Source: Dugong dugon | Lineage: Eukaryota; Chordata; Mammalia; Sirenia; Dugongidae | Direction: 5' to 3' | Length of the DNA: 64,000 bases | Assembly: GCA_030035585.1 (NCBI GenBank) | Contig: CM057473.1 | Span: 12,016,501-12,080,500 of the forward strand | Part shown: piece by piece, positions 1 through 10,737 of the stretch | Layout: each line of letters begins with the position of its first letter | How positions within the stretch are numbered: position 1 is the first letter of the stretch | Notes under the pieces: model-generated | The model's database searches: none | The model's input: the letters and a program-made list of their open reading frames with translations, nothing else | Told to the model about the DNA's origin: nothing | Program-made: the position numbers and the translations under genes

Positions 1-271
1 CACAGAAAGGGGTAACCAAATGAAATACATTTGTAGATGTTTAATTGGGCATAGGGGTTTTATAAACTGTTCTTAACTTTACAGTTTCCCCAGGATCACT
101 GCTTGATACATAGGACATACATCAGAAACATTTCCTGCAAATCTTACTGAAGTTTCTTTAAGTAATTCCTATTTAGTTTATGTATATATGTATGTATGTA
201 TTTTTATGTTTATGTTTTCTTATCCTTAGTGGGTCATAACATGTTTATATATATATATATATATGTATATG

Positions 272-312
<41 letters not shown>

Positions 313-640
313 TAAAGAAGCTCCACTTCAGAGGCTCAGGGAAAGCCCAGAAGAAATTTTAGTACCACCGAAGAGTGGAGTAACCAATCTTATTTTTCTA
401 ACATGTTGTTGGTGTTTTTCAGAATCAAGGGTTTGAGTATCAAGTTGACTAAACGTCTAATACCGTAAGTCAGTAATTTGTTTTGATTTTGAATCTTGGA
501 CTTCTTGAACAGTGTGGATGTGTGTTAAAGCAGCTTGTTTAGGATATCTGAGAAAACATTACCTTTTGCTTCTTCAATCTGTATGTTAGCATGTGCCTCA
601 AAGTAAGTTATAGCTAATTCCCTAGGAAGAAGCAAGATAC
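1..640. other. AT-rich DNA with an AT microsatellite, no gene seen
   Basis: No coding pattern or recognised interspersed repeat is visible here. The one clear feature is an alternating AT/GT tract at about 242-310, made of long (AT)n runs with a few ATGT interruptions. Such tracts are common in mammalian intergenic DNA and vary in length between individuals. Confidence 0.6.
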
Positions 641-771
641 TTCATCTCATAGCAACCCTATAGGACAGAGTAGAACTTTCTCATAGAGTTTCCAAGGAGC
701 AGCTGGTGGATTTGAACTTCCCACCTTTTGGTTAGCTGCCTGAGCTCTTAACCACTAAACCACAGGGCCAT
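641..771 (-). repeat. AfroSINE (tRNA-derived SINE), truncated
   Basis: Read on the minus strand it shows the AfroSINE body: a tRNA-like head with a 'gttaagagctc' A-box region and a B-box-like 'gttcaaatcc', then the block ending 'gttctactctgtcctatag'. The RTE-like 3' end is cut short. This SINE family is confined to Afrotheria and depends on LINE machinery, so it codes for nothing. I recognise it by similarity to the other 18 copies in the window. Confidence 0.85.
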
Positions 772-1700
772 GGATGTCTCATAGAGGTTCTATATAATTA
801 CCATATTTAATCGAAGTACCTGCTGTAATTTAGAAGCTGAGTTGCTTCTAAATCATAACAAAAGAAGGAACTTCCCAATGTCCTTTTGCTATCTTTTTAT
901 CTTTAGTTGAGTAATACGCCCTACAATTTTGGCAATTTATGTAGATTTGGCATCTGGAGAGAGTACCATTCAAGGAGTATGCATATCTGACTTAATAATA
1001 TTGCTTAATTCTCAAATATGAACAGTTCTAAACCTAGGTTGATTAATGAGATTTTAAGGAGAAAATAAGTGAAACAGAGAAACTCACAAATAAGTAAATG
1101 GAACTCAAGATAGGCAAAGATACATCAGGTTTAGATTACATAGTTTATGATGCCATGTAAATTTATATTAGACCTATCATTTTGTCTTTGCCATTGTAAA
1201 GCTTATGTGTTTCACTTTAATTATATGAACAATACAAAATGATTTTTAAATATGTATATATGTTCTACTAAGATTAGAGAAATTATCTTTTTATCAATCT
1301 TAAATTAAGTTGTGTAATTATTTAGAACATGTAATTGTTTCAAAACTATGACTAGACTTAAAATTGAATGCAAAAGTCTTGGGCTATATTGAGTAAACTC
1401 ACTTTCCTTTAAATATAATCCCTTTTTAAATAAATTTATGTTAAATATTAAATAAAATATGACAAATAAGAGCTTTCAGAGTCATTTATTGCTAAATCAA
1501 AGCCATTATTACTAGGATCAAGGGAAATGTCTATGGAAAATAAATTATTATAATATATTTTATACATATGTACTGTAATGGGTGTTTGATTAAGCTATTT
1601 TTATCTTCCTAAAATATTATAAGATGAAAATATTTGAAATAAATATAAGTTAATTTTTATAAAATAATATCTTACATATCTCTGGGGTAAAGGATTTAGT
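772..1700. other. unrecognised AT-rich stretch
   Basis: About 0.9 kb of AT-rich sequence with stop codons in every frame. I see no repeat family, RNA gene or exon that I can name. Confidence 0.5.
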
Positions 1701-2345
1701 TTTACCCTAAGTAAGGTGAACTTTGTCCTTGGCTCCAGAGAAATACACCTCTGGGTGCCTTGGTTGGGGACTTCAGGCCACACCTGAGAATTTGTGCTGG
1801 CAAGTAGGGGCTGCCAAAACACAAAGACTCACCTGGGAGGCTGATATTAATTAGCCTCAGGAAGCATGATTTAGCTTATCATGTAGTACTGGCCAATAAA
1901 ATCCCTGAATGCAAAGGCTCAGAGAACTTCCTGGCTGATAACATCTTCACTTGGGAGACTAGCGCATCCCTTGGAAGCTTCATGTTGAATACATTTCCAG
2001 ACCTTGCCCCACGTGTCTCTTTGTATCTTTTTTGGATAAAATAAATCTCTAGTCATAAGCATGATATACTCTCCATAAATTCTGAGTCATTCCAAAAAAT
2101 GATTCTTGTTCTTGCAGCTGGCATTCTGAAGGCGTAGTGGGAAACCAGCCCTGAACTTGTGGCCAGCAGGTCAGAGGGTTGGAGCGTCATGTAGACTTCC
2201 AAAACTTGAGGCTGCTGAGTGCTCGTTAGGTAGTTTGAAAGACGGTGTCATTTTAACTTGTGAGCTATACCTAGCTGCAGGTGGTTAGGGCCAGAAAATG
2301 AGTGCTGTGGGAATGGCTGACGGCCAAGATGGAGAAGTGGGAGTA
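1701..2345 (+). mobile_element. ERV-type LTR relic with start of leader
   Basis: The stretch reads like the 3' half of an old retroviral LTR: a 'ggataaaataaatctc' region holding the AATAAA poly(A) signal near 2035-2050, then a U5-like segment with 'attctgagtcattcc', then a leader. The tail at about 2325-2360 ('gatggagaagtgggag' and 'ggactggattcatt') resembles 36490-36525 downstream of the similar relic at 35780, so both may belong to one ERV family. The family is uncertain (ERVL-like). No open frame remains. Confidence 0.45.
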
Positions 2346-3778
2346 CAAGGACTGGATTCATTGCCACATGTTGATCTTTACCACACAACAATAAAAATAG
2401 CTTTTGTTTTCTAAAGCATGAACTCTGACTTAACATAAAGTTAGCGTGTAGTAACAGAAGTATAAATAGGAGTACAATTAACTGAATCATGTATTGCTCT
2501 TAATTGTTGTGTTAATTATTCAAAACTATATTTTTACCTATAATTTAGGAAGATAATTGCCACAGACTTCCTAAGAGTCAGATGTTATACTGGAGCTTGT
2601 TTATACTGTGATGTATAGAAAGACATGATCTTTACACATTACTTATAGCTTTAGTTGAGAAGACAGATGAAAATATTTGGGTAAAAATATACAGAATAAT
2701 CCTAATAAAGTCTATGAAGGAAAAGTATAGGGTACTATGATTTAAGAGTATTAGAGAGTATCCCTGTAATATACTCCTGTGTAAAATATTTCCTATAATA
2801 AATAAAGCTTAAAACAACAATTATTTATTTTGCCCACAGTTTTGCAATTTGAAGGAGGCTCATCATGAATGACTCATTTCTTTTCCATACAGTGTCAGCT
2901 GGGGGACCTCAACTGGGACTAAAATATCTTCTTCCAAATGGCTCATTCGCACAGCTGACAAGTTGGACTGACTTTTGTTTAGAGGCTCAGTTAGGGCCTT
3001 TGGGTGGAGAATTTTATTCTTCTTTATGTGAGCTTCTTCACTAGGGTCATTGGTTCCTTCTAGGTATGGCAACTGGATTCAAAGAGCACATTATAAAAGA
3101 CCAATGTGGAACTTGTCAGACTTCTTATAACCTAGCCTCAGAGGTCACACATTGCCACCTTTACCACATTCTTTTGGTGAAATCAATTTTCTGGCCAAGA
3201 TTCCAGGAAAGTGGAATATGCAGTTAAGTGATTGCTGAGAAGAGCATTTTACTGGAGCCACAAGAGTTTCTTTCTAAGGAATTGCTATTTAAATGGACAC
3301 TTGAAAAATCAACAAATATTAGATAGGCAAATCATGTTGAAGAGAGTTTTCTAAGGGAGTGCTGTAATGTGTAAAAGCCCTGAGAGAAGAAAGAGAAGGT
3401 TTCATTAGAGAAACTTCAAGACTAGCCTGACTAGAGCATATCAGATGCGTGAGAAATTTGCATTATTACAGCAAATTGTAGCAGATAAACCAATTAGGAA
3501 TTGATCCTACTATTTCAGATAAGTAATGATATTTCAGTGATTTGAACTAAGGTGGGTGAAATAGAGATATGGAGAAATATGCCCATAATATTTTGGAAGT
3601 AACATTTATTGATTTTTAGGTATGAAGACTGATGGAAAGAAATGAAAGATGATGCTCCCAATTATGGCTTGAGCGCTCAAGTATATTGGTATCATTTAAT
3701 GAAAGACTGAACAAGAATATGGCAGAAGATGGTAAAGAAGCTTTTGACTTGTTGAAAATATATATGTGGTTATAGTTA
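2346..3778. other. unrecognised AT-rich stretch
   Basis: About 1.4 kb with only short chance reading frames. I recognise no repeat or gene. It ends where RTE 5' sequence begins. Confidence 0.5.
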
Positions 3779-4244
3779 CAGACTGGGAAGAATGTCCAAG
3801 TCATCTGTTTCTAAAAATAATTGGTCAGTGAAAACCTTATGAATAGCAGCAGAACATTGTCTGATATAGTATCAGAAGATGAAGCCCTCAGGTTGAAGTC
3901 ATTTAAAATATAACCTGCGAAGAGCTCCCTCCTCAAAATAGATTCCACCTTAATGACACGGATGGAGGAAAGCTTCCAGAACCTTCCTTTGCTGAGGTGC
4001 CACAACTTAAAATGAGGAGAAACAGCTGCAAACATCCATCAATAATTGGAACATGAAATGTATGAAATATGTATCTAAGCAAATTGGAAGTTGTCAAAAA
4101 TGAAATGGAACACTTGAAGATAGATATCCTAGGCATTAGTGAGCTGAAATGGACTGGTTTTGGCCATTTTGATTAAGAAAATCATATGATCTACTATGCC
4201 AAGAATGACAAATTAAAGAGAAACAGGGTCACATTCATTGTCAA

Positions 4245-4610
4245 ATGAACATTTCAAGATCTGTTTTGAAATATATCACTGTCAATGATAGGAAAATATC
4301 CATATGTCTACAAGAAAGACCAGTTAATACAACTATTATTCAAATTTATGCACCAACCACTAATGCCAAAGATGGAGACATAGAAGATTTTTACCAAATT
4401 CTGCAGTCTGAAATTGATCAAACATTCAGTCAAGATGCATTGATAATTACTGGTGACTGGAATGTGAAAGCTGGAAACAAAAAAGAAGTATCGGTAGTTG
4501 GAAAATACCATCTTAGTGATAGAAATGATACCAGAGATCACATGATAGAATTTTACAAGACCAAAGACTTATTCATTGGAAATACTTTTTTGCAACAACA
4601 TAAATGGTGA
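4245..4610 (+). pseudogene. RTE endonuclease domain remnant
   Basis: A 121-residue open stretch from the APE-like endonuclease of the RTE polyprotein, which nicks target DNA to prime reverse transcription. 'IQIYAPT' (near residue 33) and 'ITGDWNVKAGNK' (near residue 68) match conserved positions of this nuclease family, the latter being the GD(F/W)N box. The real frame began upstream: matching sequence starts near 4040 in shifted frames, so the first methionine here is not the native start. The downstream part to about 4990 is recognisable but broken by stops. Confidence 0.85.
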
Positions 4611-5050
4611 CTATGCATGTGGATCTCACCAGAATGAATACACTGGAATCAAATTAACTATATCTGTGGAAGAACACTATAGAGAAGCTCAATATCATTA
4701 GCGAGAACAAAGCCAGGGGCTGACTGCAGAACAGACCATCAACTGCTCATATGCAAGTTCAAGTTGAAGCTGAAAAAAATTAAAACAAGTCCACGAGAGT
4801 CAAGTCCAACCTTGAGGATATCCCGCCTGAATTTAGAGACCATCTCAAGAATAGATTTGATGTATTGAACACTAATAACCAAAGACCAGACAAGTTGTGG
4901 GATGACATCAAAGACATCATACATGAAGAAAGGAAGAGGTCATTAAAAAGACAGGAAAGAAAGAAAAGACCAAAATGGATGTCGGAAGAGACTCTGAAAC
5001 TTGCTTTTTAGTGTAGAATAGCTAAAGTAAATAGAAGAAATGTTGAAGTA

Positions 5051-5897
5051 AAAGAGCTGAAGACTCAGAGGTGAAGTTACCTTCGAGGTTCGATGTTAAG
5101 CCTGGGAATGGACAGCCCAGTAAAACTAAATGGGACTAACGAGGTACAGGAGTCCGGTGACAAGGGCCAGAAGGCAGAGGGAGAGTAGGAAACTGATGAT
5201 AAGGAACACAAATTGAATAAGGACACTGTCGATGTATTGTGAGATTGTTGACCACTGCTATAGGGCAACATTTGTAGTAACTATTAAACGGGAGGCTGTT
5301 TTGTCCTGTAAGCCTTCATCTTGGGCAAGAATGGCAGCACAATTGGAAGAGCATAGTCAATATCACTTAAATGTGTAAGTAAAAAGTTTTGAAATGGTGT
5401 TTAAATAAAATAAAAAAAAAATAAAGAAATGAGACTAAAGAGGTACAATAGTCCACTGACAAGGTCCAGAAGACAGAAGGGGACAAGGAAGCCCCCTGGT
5501 GATAGGGAACACAAGGTGGAGTAAGGATATTCTTGATGTGCTGTGAGATTGTTAACCATTGTCATAGGGCAACATGTGTAGTAACTGTTAAATGAAAAAC
5601 TATTTTGTTCTGTAAGCCTTCATCTTAAGTGAGAATAACAGCACAGTTGGAAGAGCGTAGTCAATGTCACTGAACTGTGAATGTAGAAATTTTTGAAATG
5701 GTGTATCTTTGGCCATCTGTAATTTTCATCAAAAAAAAAAAAAAGGTTGAGAATTTAGAGGCTTAATACGTTGTGGGGTTGTTAACCAATGTCATAGAAC
5801 AACATGTGTACTACTATTTCATGAGAAACTATTTGCTCTGTAAGCTTTCACCTGAAGTACAATAAAATATATTAAAAAAAAAAAAAAGAGCTGAAGA
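5051..5897 (+). mobile_element. L1 3'-UTR insertion (two copies in tandem) inside RTE
   Basis: The sequence between the two halves of the RTE matches the 3' UTR of the L1 at 17080-17600. The 13-bp duplication AAAGAGCTGAAGA lies at both edges (5051-5063 and 5885-5897), as expected for target-primed insertion, and an A-run precedes the right copy. The inserted part holds the same L1 segment twice: about 5064-5425, ending in an A-rich run, and about 5432-5884, ending in the final poly(A). It is heavily 5'-truncated and non-coding. RTE similarity resumes directly after it. Confidence 0.88.
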
Positions 5898-6099
5898 GAA
5901 GATTTCAAAGGACAGCTCGAGAAAACAAAGTAAAGTATTATAATGAAATGTGTAAAAACCTGGACTTAGAAAACCAAAAGGGAAGAACACACTTGGTATT
6001 TCTCAAGCTGAAAGAACTGAAGAGAAAATTTAAGCCTCAAGTTGCAATACTGGGAGATTCTATGGGCAAAATAATGAACGACACAAGAAGCATCAAAAG

Positions 6100-6747
6100 A
6101 TGGAAGGAATACACAGAGTCACTGTATCACAAAAATTGGTCAATGTTCAACCATTTCAGGAGGTAGTATATGATCAAGAATCAATGGTATTGCGGGAAGA
6201 AGTTCAAGCTGCACTGAAGGCTTTGGTGAAAAACAAGGCTTCAGGAATTGACAGAATACCAGTTGAGATGTTTCAACAAATGGATGCAACACTGGAAGCG
6301 CCCACTCATCTATGTCAAGAAATTTGGGAGACAGCTACCTGCCCAACTGACTGGAAGAGATTCAGATCTGTACCCATTCCAAAGAAAGGTGATCCAACAG
6401 AATGTGGAAATTATCAAAAAATATCATTAATATCACATGCAAGTAAAATTTTGCTGAAGATAAATCAAAAGTGGTTGCAACAGTACATCAAAAGGGAACT
6501 GCCAGAAATTCAAACCAGATTCAAAAGAGGACGTGGAACAAGGGATATCATTGCTGATGTCAGATGGATCTTGGCTGAAAGCAGAGAATACCAGAAAGAT
6601 GTTTACCTGTGTTGTATTTACTATGCAAAGGCATTTGACTGTGTGGATTGTAGCAAATTATGGATATTATTACTAAGAACAGGAATTCCAGATAACTTAA
6701 TTGTGTTCACATGGGAATTGTATATAGATCAAGAGGCAGTCATTTGA
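6100..6747 (+). pseudogene. RTE reverse transcriptase remnant
   Basis: A 215-residue open stretch covering the palm and fingers of an RTE-clade reverse transcriptase. Visible motifs in order are 'KNKASGIDRIPVEMF' (RT1, near residue 45), 'VPIPKKGDPTECGNYQKISL' (near residue 90), 'RFKRGRGTRDII' (near residue 141) and 'YYAKAFDCVD' (near residue 174). The last is motif A, where the expected first catalytic aspartate (normally D-Y-A-K-A-F-D) reads Tyr. Motif C (YADD/FADD) is absent because the element is truncated about 120 bp downstream. It is a dead fragment. Confidence 0.88.
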
Positions 6748-6866
6748 ACAGAATAAGTGGTTGCTGTGTGGTTTAAAATCAGGAATGGTGTGCATCAGGG
6801 TTGTACCCTTTCACCTTACCTATTCAATCTGTATGCTGAGCAAATAACCTGAGAACCTGGACTCAC

Positions 6867-7337
6867 TCTCTTTCTCTCTCCAGAAAGGAGGACGGGCAAA
6901 CGTGCCAGCCACCCTGCATGTAAACTGTATATCTCTTAAATTCAGGGTTCCTCTCCTGTGGTACAATTCTGCTGCATGTGCAGAGTATGACTGTTTGGTC
7001 CTCTAGGCCCTGGGACTTGAGGAGTATGCACTAAGATATGCAATAATAAATGGTCTGTTCTCTGATACAGAGCCTCAAGTTTCCTGTTAGAATATGAGAA
7101 AATACATAAATTTAGCAGCTCTTTAAGTCAGAAACTGCATCGAGGCTTAAAATTGCTTTTTACAAAAATAATGAATAAATAAATGAATAGCTGCAGTCTA
7201 TTTTTCCATTAGTAATGATACTGTATGTGTTAACACTAAATGTGCAGATACACTTCTAATTTTTCTATATTTTAATTTTTATAAACAGTTTATTCAATTT
7301 GATTTACTGAAATACAGTGAAATAAGAATTTAGTACT
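6867..7337. other. possible LTR remnant, then AT-rich spacer
   Basis: About 6870-7090 is a higher-GC patch with 'gcaataataaatgg' (a possible AATAAA) and LTR-like pyrimidine runs near its start. It abuts the abrupt end of the RTE. I cannot name a family. The remainder to 7337 is plain AT-rich DNA into which the L1 inserted. Confidence 0.3.
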
Positions 7338-7350
7338 AAAACTATATTTG

Positions 7351-9229
7351 GGACTTCTGGCAAAACGGTGCTCTAGGCAGAAGCACTACACCGTCCCTCC
7401 ACAGCAAAAATCTGAAAAACTAAGCCGAACGGAGAAAACAAAAATCCTGAAACCCTAAACATCAAATGAAGAGATAAGGAAGTCAGCCAAGCACCAAATG
7501 GAGTGAGAAAACTGACAGAGAAAGGAGAGCGAGGAGAGATTCATGCAGAGGTCCCCTATCAGCTAACGCAGCGAGGATCCACCATCTTGGAGTCCTGTAG
7601 GAGACCAGCAAACAGGGGGTACGAGAAAGCAGCTTCATGGAGCTTCCAGCGGGAGACAAAACAACTGGTAATTTGCGATATATGCTTTCCTACCCCCCAA
7701 CCCTTCTTCACCCCGACTCAGCCTCCTCTGCTTCCCATGGCCACAATCTCTTGTGAAAATAAACACCGGCTGCTTGGATTCCACCCACCTGAACGGGCCG
7801 GCTCCCTGAGTGCCATTTGTTGGCTGCTGGTGTCGCTTTTGTCCGCTTCTTTTGATTTTTTCCTTACCTCTCACCAACCCCCCTCCTTTCACTTAAATAC
7901 CTGGCTCTGTGCGCCATCTTTGCTTCTTCCTGAGGGGCTGCAGAACTCTGGTAATTTGTGATATACACTTTCCCTCCCCCTACCCTTCTTCACCCACACT
8001 CGGCCTCCTCTTCTTCCCTTGGACACAGTCTCTTGTCCAGGAAGCACTGGTTGCTTGGATTCCACCAGGCTGCACTAGCTAGCTCTCTGAGTGCCATTTG
8101 TTAGCTGCTGGTGTTGCTTTTTTTCCACTTCTTTTGATTTCTTCCTTACCTATCACCACCTCCCCCTCCTTTCTCTCAAATACCTGGCTCTGTGTGCTAT
8201 ATTTGCTTCTTCCTGAGGGGCTGCAGAGCTCCGTTTGAGTGTGGAGCTGCTTCCTGGTCTGGGCTGCCATGCTGGTGGGATCTCAGGGCTTTTGGTCATT
8301 TTTTTGCTTTGAATTATTTGTTTGTTTTCTTTTCCTTTTCTTGAGTTGGGAGCCCATTCTGGCCAGGTGGTGCTGTGTGGCTTGGAACCTAGCCCCTCAG
8401 TTTCCACAGACGTGCAGAGGGATCCCTGAGCGCATTTCTTTTGTCGTGGTTTTTTTTTTTTCTTTCTGTTTTTTGGGGGCTTTTCTTGTTTTTCTTTTTT
8501 AATTTGTTTTGTTTTCTTTTCCCTTTTTGTCTTTCTTCACTACTCAGTTTCTTGTCTCTCTATACCTTCCTTCTCTTTCTGTTCCCTGAATACCTGGTGC
8601 TGAATACCTCTACACCTTCTAGCCAGGCTGTACGGCAACACCTAAGAACAACTTCCCCAGACCTCATAGCTGCACCGGTGGGATCCCTGGGAACTCTGAT
8701 GTTCTTTTCCCTTTCCGATTTTTATTTATTCATTCTTTTCTTCCTCTTCCCCTTTTTGTTTTCCTCAATTTCATAGTCTCATCTCCCCACTCCAATGGAA
8801 AGCTCCCCTAGCATTCTTTTTTCTTTGTTTGTATGTTTTTGGCTCCTGTTCCTCTCTTCTCTCTCCCATATCCATCTTAGCTCCACACATAACAATCTCC
8901 CCACTACATCCTGCCTACCTGCACCATGCGGTTAACATCACACCACCAAGCAGCACAGGCACGGCCTACTGGAACCTGCCCTGCACTGATTACCAACCAG
9001 CCCTGGTGGATGTAGTAAGTGCCACAAACAACCTGTCCCAGTGAATCCACTTCAGCTAGACCTGCCCTGCCGTACCATATCTGAGTGACTGACCCTGCCA
9101 ATTGGAGAAGGAGGAGAAAAGTATTGTGCCCACAGACAAGCAAACAACAAAGAACACACAGCCAACCAGCTCAGACATAGCCAAATTAAAAAAAAAAAGG
9201 GACAAAACAAACAAATCTACAATCAATAA
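7351..9229 (+). promoter_or_regulatory. L1 5' UTR / promoter region
   Basis: GC-richer than its surroundings, beginning exactly after the left target-site duplication with 'ggacttctggcaaaacgg'. L1 5' UTRs carry an internal RNA polymerase II promoter. None is demonstrated here, but the complete 5' end is consistent with one. The centre holds two tandem copies of a 283-bp unit, followed by a long T/C-rich region (about 8280-8900). Open frames here are low-complexity and do not resemble known proteins. Confidence 0.8.
7665..8231 (+). repeat. two tandem 283-bp units in the L1 5' UTR
   Basis: Unit 1 (7665-7947) and unit 2 (7948 to about 8231) both open with 'ctggtaatttg' and end with 'cttcctgaggggctgcag'. 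They share landmarks at a constant 283-bp offset, such as 'tgagtgccatttgtt' and 'aaatacctggctctgtg'. The arrangement resembles the monomers of rodent L1 promoters, although only two units are present. Confidence 0.9.
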
Positions 9230-9361
9230 ATGAGAAAAATAACTACTGAATGCCCTGAGGACAGCAGACAGTATTGAAACATTTAAAAAACAGGACAGGA
9301 TAGTTCAAGTAGGCTTCCAAATAAAACACAAGATGACTTTCCAGTCAAAAAGCACTAGAAC

Positions 9362-10291
9362 TACCTGATAGGGAATTCAAATCTCTAATACTCAGAATTC
9401 TCCAAGAGCTGAAGCAAAAAGCAGAAAAAAATGAGGAAAAAATAGACAAATTCTTGGAAAATAAAGACAAAAAAATTGGAAGAATTCAGGAAAATAATGC
9501 AGGAACAAAATGCCAAAATAAGTTCACAACTAGAAATTATACAAAAACAACAATTAAAAATCCGAAAGATAAACAACAAGATTTCAGAAATGGACAGTGT
9601 CATAGAAGGGCTGAGAAGCAGATTTGAAGTGGTGGAAGACGGATCAGTGGAATTAAAGACAAACACTTGTATACAACTCTGTTTCAGGAAAACTCGGAAA
9701 AAAGAACAAAGAAAAATGAAGAGAACTTGCGAGTTATGTGGGATTCAATCAAAAGTAAAAATCTGCGAGTGATTGGAGTTCCACAACAGGGAGAAAACAG
9801 AAAACACAGAGAGGATCATTGAAGAACTGCTGACAGAAAACTTCCCCAATATCATGAGAGATGAAAAGCTGGCCATCCAAGAAGCTCAATGAACCCCATA
9901 TACGATAGACCCCAATAGAAAATCACCAAGGCATATCATAATCACACTTGCCAAAACGAAAGACAAACAAAGAATCCTGAGAGCAGCTTGTGAAAAACAA
10001 GAAGTCACATACAGAGGAGAAACAATAAGACTGAGCTCAGATAATTCAGCAGAAACCATGCAGGCAAGAAGGCAATGGAATGACATATATAAAATTTTGA
10101 AAGAAAAAAATTACCAGCCAAGAATAATATATCCTGCAAAACTCTCATTCAAATATGATAGTGAAACTAGGTCATTTCCAGATAAACAGAAATTAAGGGA
10201 ATATGTAAAAGCCAAACCAAACTTACAAGAATTATTAAAGGGAGTTCTTCGATCTGAGAACAAACAACTTCAGCTCACAGGCAGAATCTAG
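9362..10291 (+). pseudogene. L1 ORF1 relic (RNA-binding chaperone)
   Basis: L1 ORF1 encodes a trimeric RNA-binding protein that packages L1 RNA. Visible here are a Lys/Glu/Gln-rich coiled-coil segment (about 9400-9650, for example 'EEFRKIMQEQNAKISSQLEI'), then the RRM part (about 9790-10010, with 'RHIIITLAKTKDKQRILRAA') and the C-terminal domain ('YQPRIIYPAKLSFKYDSETR', 10112-10171) to the stop at 10289-10291. At least two frameshifts (near 9473 and 9700) and stops near 9770 and 9890 break it. The true start should lie further upstream, near 9230, and is not clear. Confidence 0.88.
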
Positions 10292-10737
10292 GATGCAGGA
10301 CTGTACCAGCCAGATACCAGTCTAGAAAATGAACTCACAAGGACTATCCAAAACAAAAAGAAGTACAACAGGGAATCAGAGCAGTTAATCTGTAAATGAA
10401 AACAACATCAGATCAAGAAAAAAGGGAATAAAAGGTGTAGGTACAGAACCTTCTAATGGAGAGGAAGGCAACGCTATCGATACCAAGTAATAATAGACTG
10501 CTTCAAACTTAGAAAGATAAGGGTAAAATTCATGGTAACCACAAAGAAAGTTAACAAACATACTCATAAAAAAAGAGGAAAAACTTAAACTCTCAGCAAA
10601 AACAAAACCTACAAAAACAAAAGAAATGAAAAAAGAAAATCCACAAACAAAAGTAACTCATCACAGGAGAGTAAGAAGAACAAAGAAAACGTCAGCACCA
10701 CAAAAAAAAAAAAAAAAAAAAAAAAAGCACTACAAAA
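10292..10737 (+). other. L1 inter-ORF spacer with A-rich run
   Basis: A-rich, non-coding sequence between the L1 ORF1 stop and the ORF2 start. It contains a run of about 23 A at 10704-10726. It resembles the inter-ORF region of mammalian L1s. Confidence 0.75.

Larger units (their letters stand above)
3779..6866 (+). mobile_element. RTE-clade LINE, decayed, 3' end missing
   Basis: A non-LTR retrotransposon of the RTE clade (the RTE1/BovB-like LINE of Afrotheria) in sense orientation. It starts in the 5' leader, which is also found at 23349, 29934 and 40740. It continues through an APE-type endonuclease region (about 4040-4700) and, after an L1 insertion at 5064-5884, through the reverse transcriptase (about 5885-6866). 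Similarity stops near 6866, just before the catalytic RT box, so the C-terminal coding part and the 3' tail are lost. Frameshifts and stops break the rest. It cannot be active. Confidence 0.9.

Noticed and set aside
5064..5884. A CRISPR-like or satellite array suggested by repeated blocks
   Set aside because: Only two copies of a roughly 300-bp unit, both L1 3' UTR, with poly(A) and an outer target-site duplication.
7503..8776. Open frames of 80-152 codons in the L1 5' UTR
   Set aside because: They lie in a duplicated, T/C-rich promoter region, change frame between the two 283-bp units and carry no protein motif.
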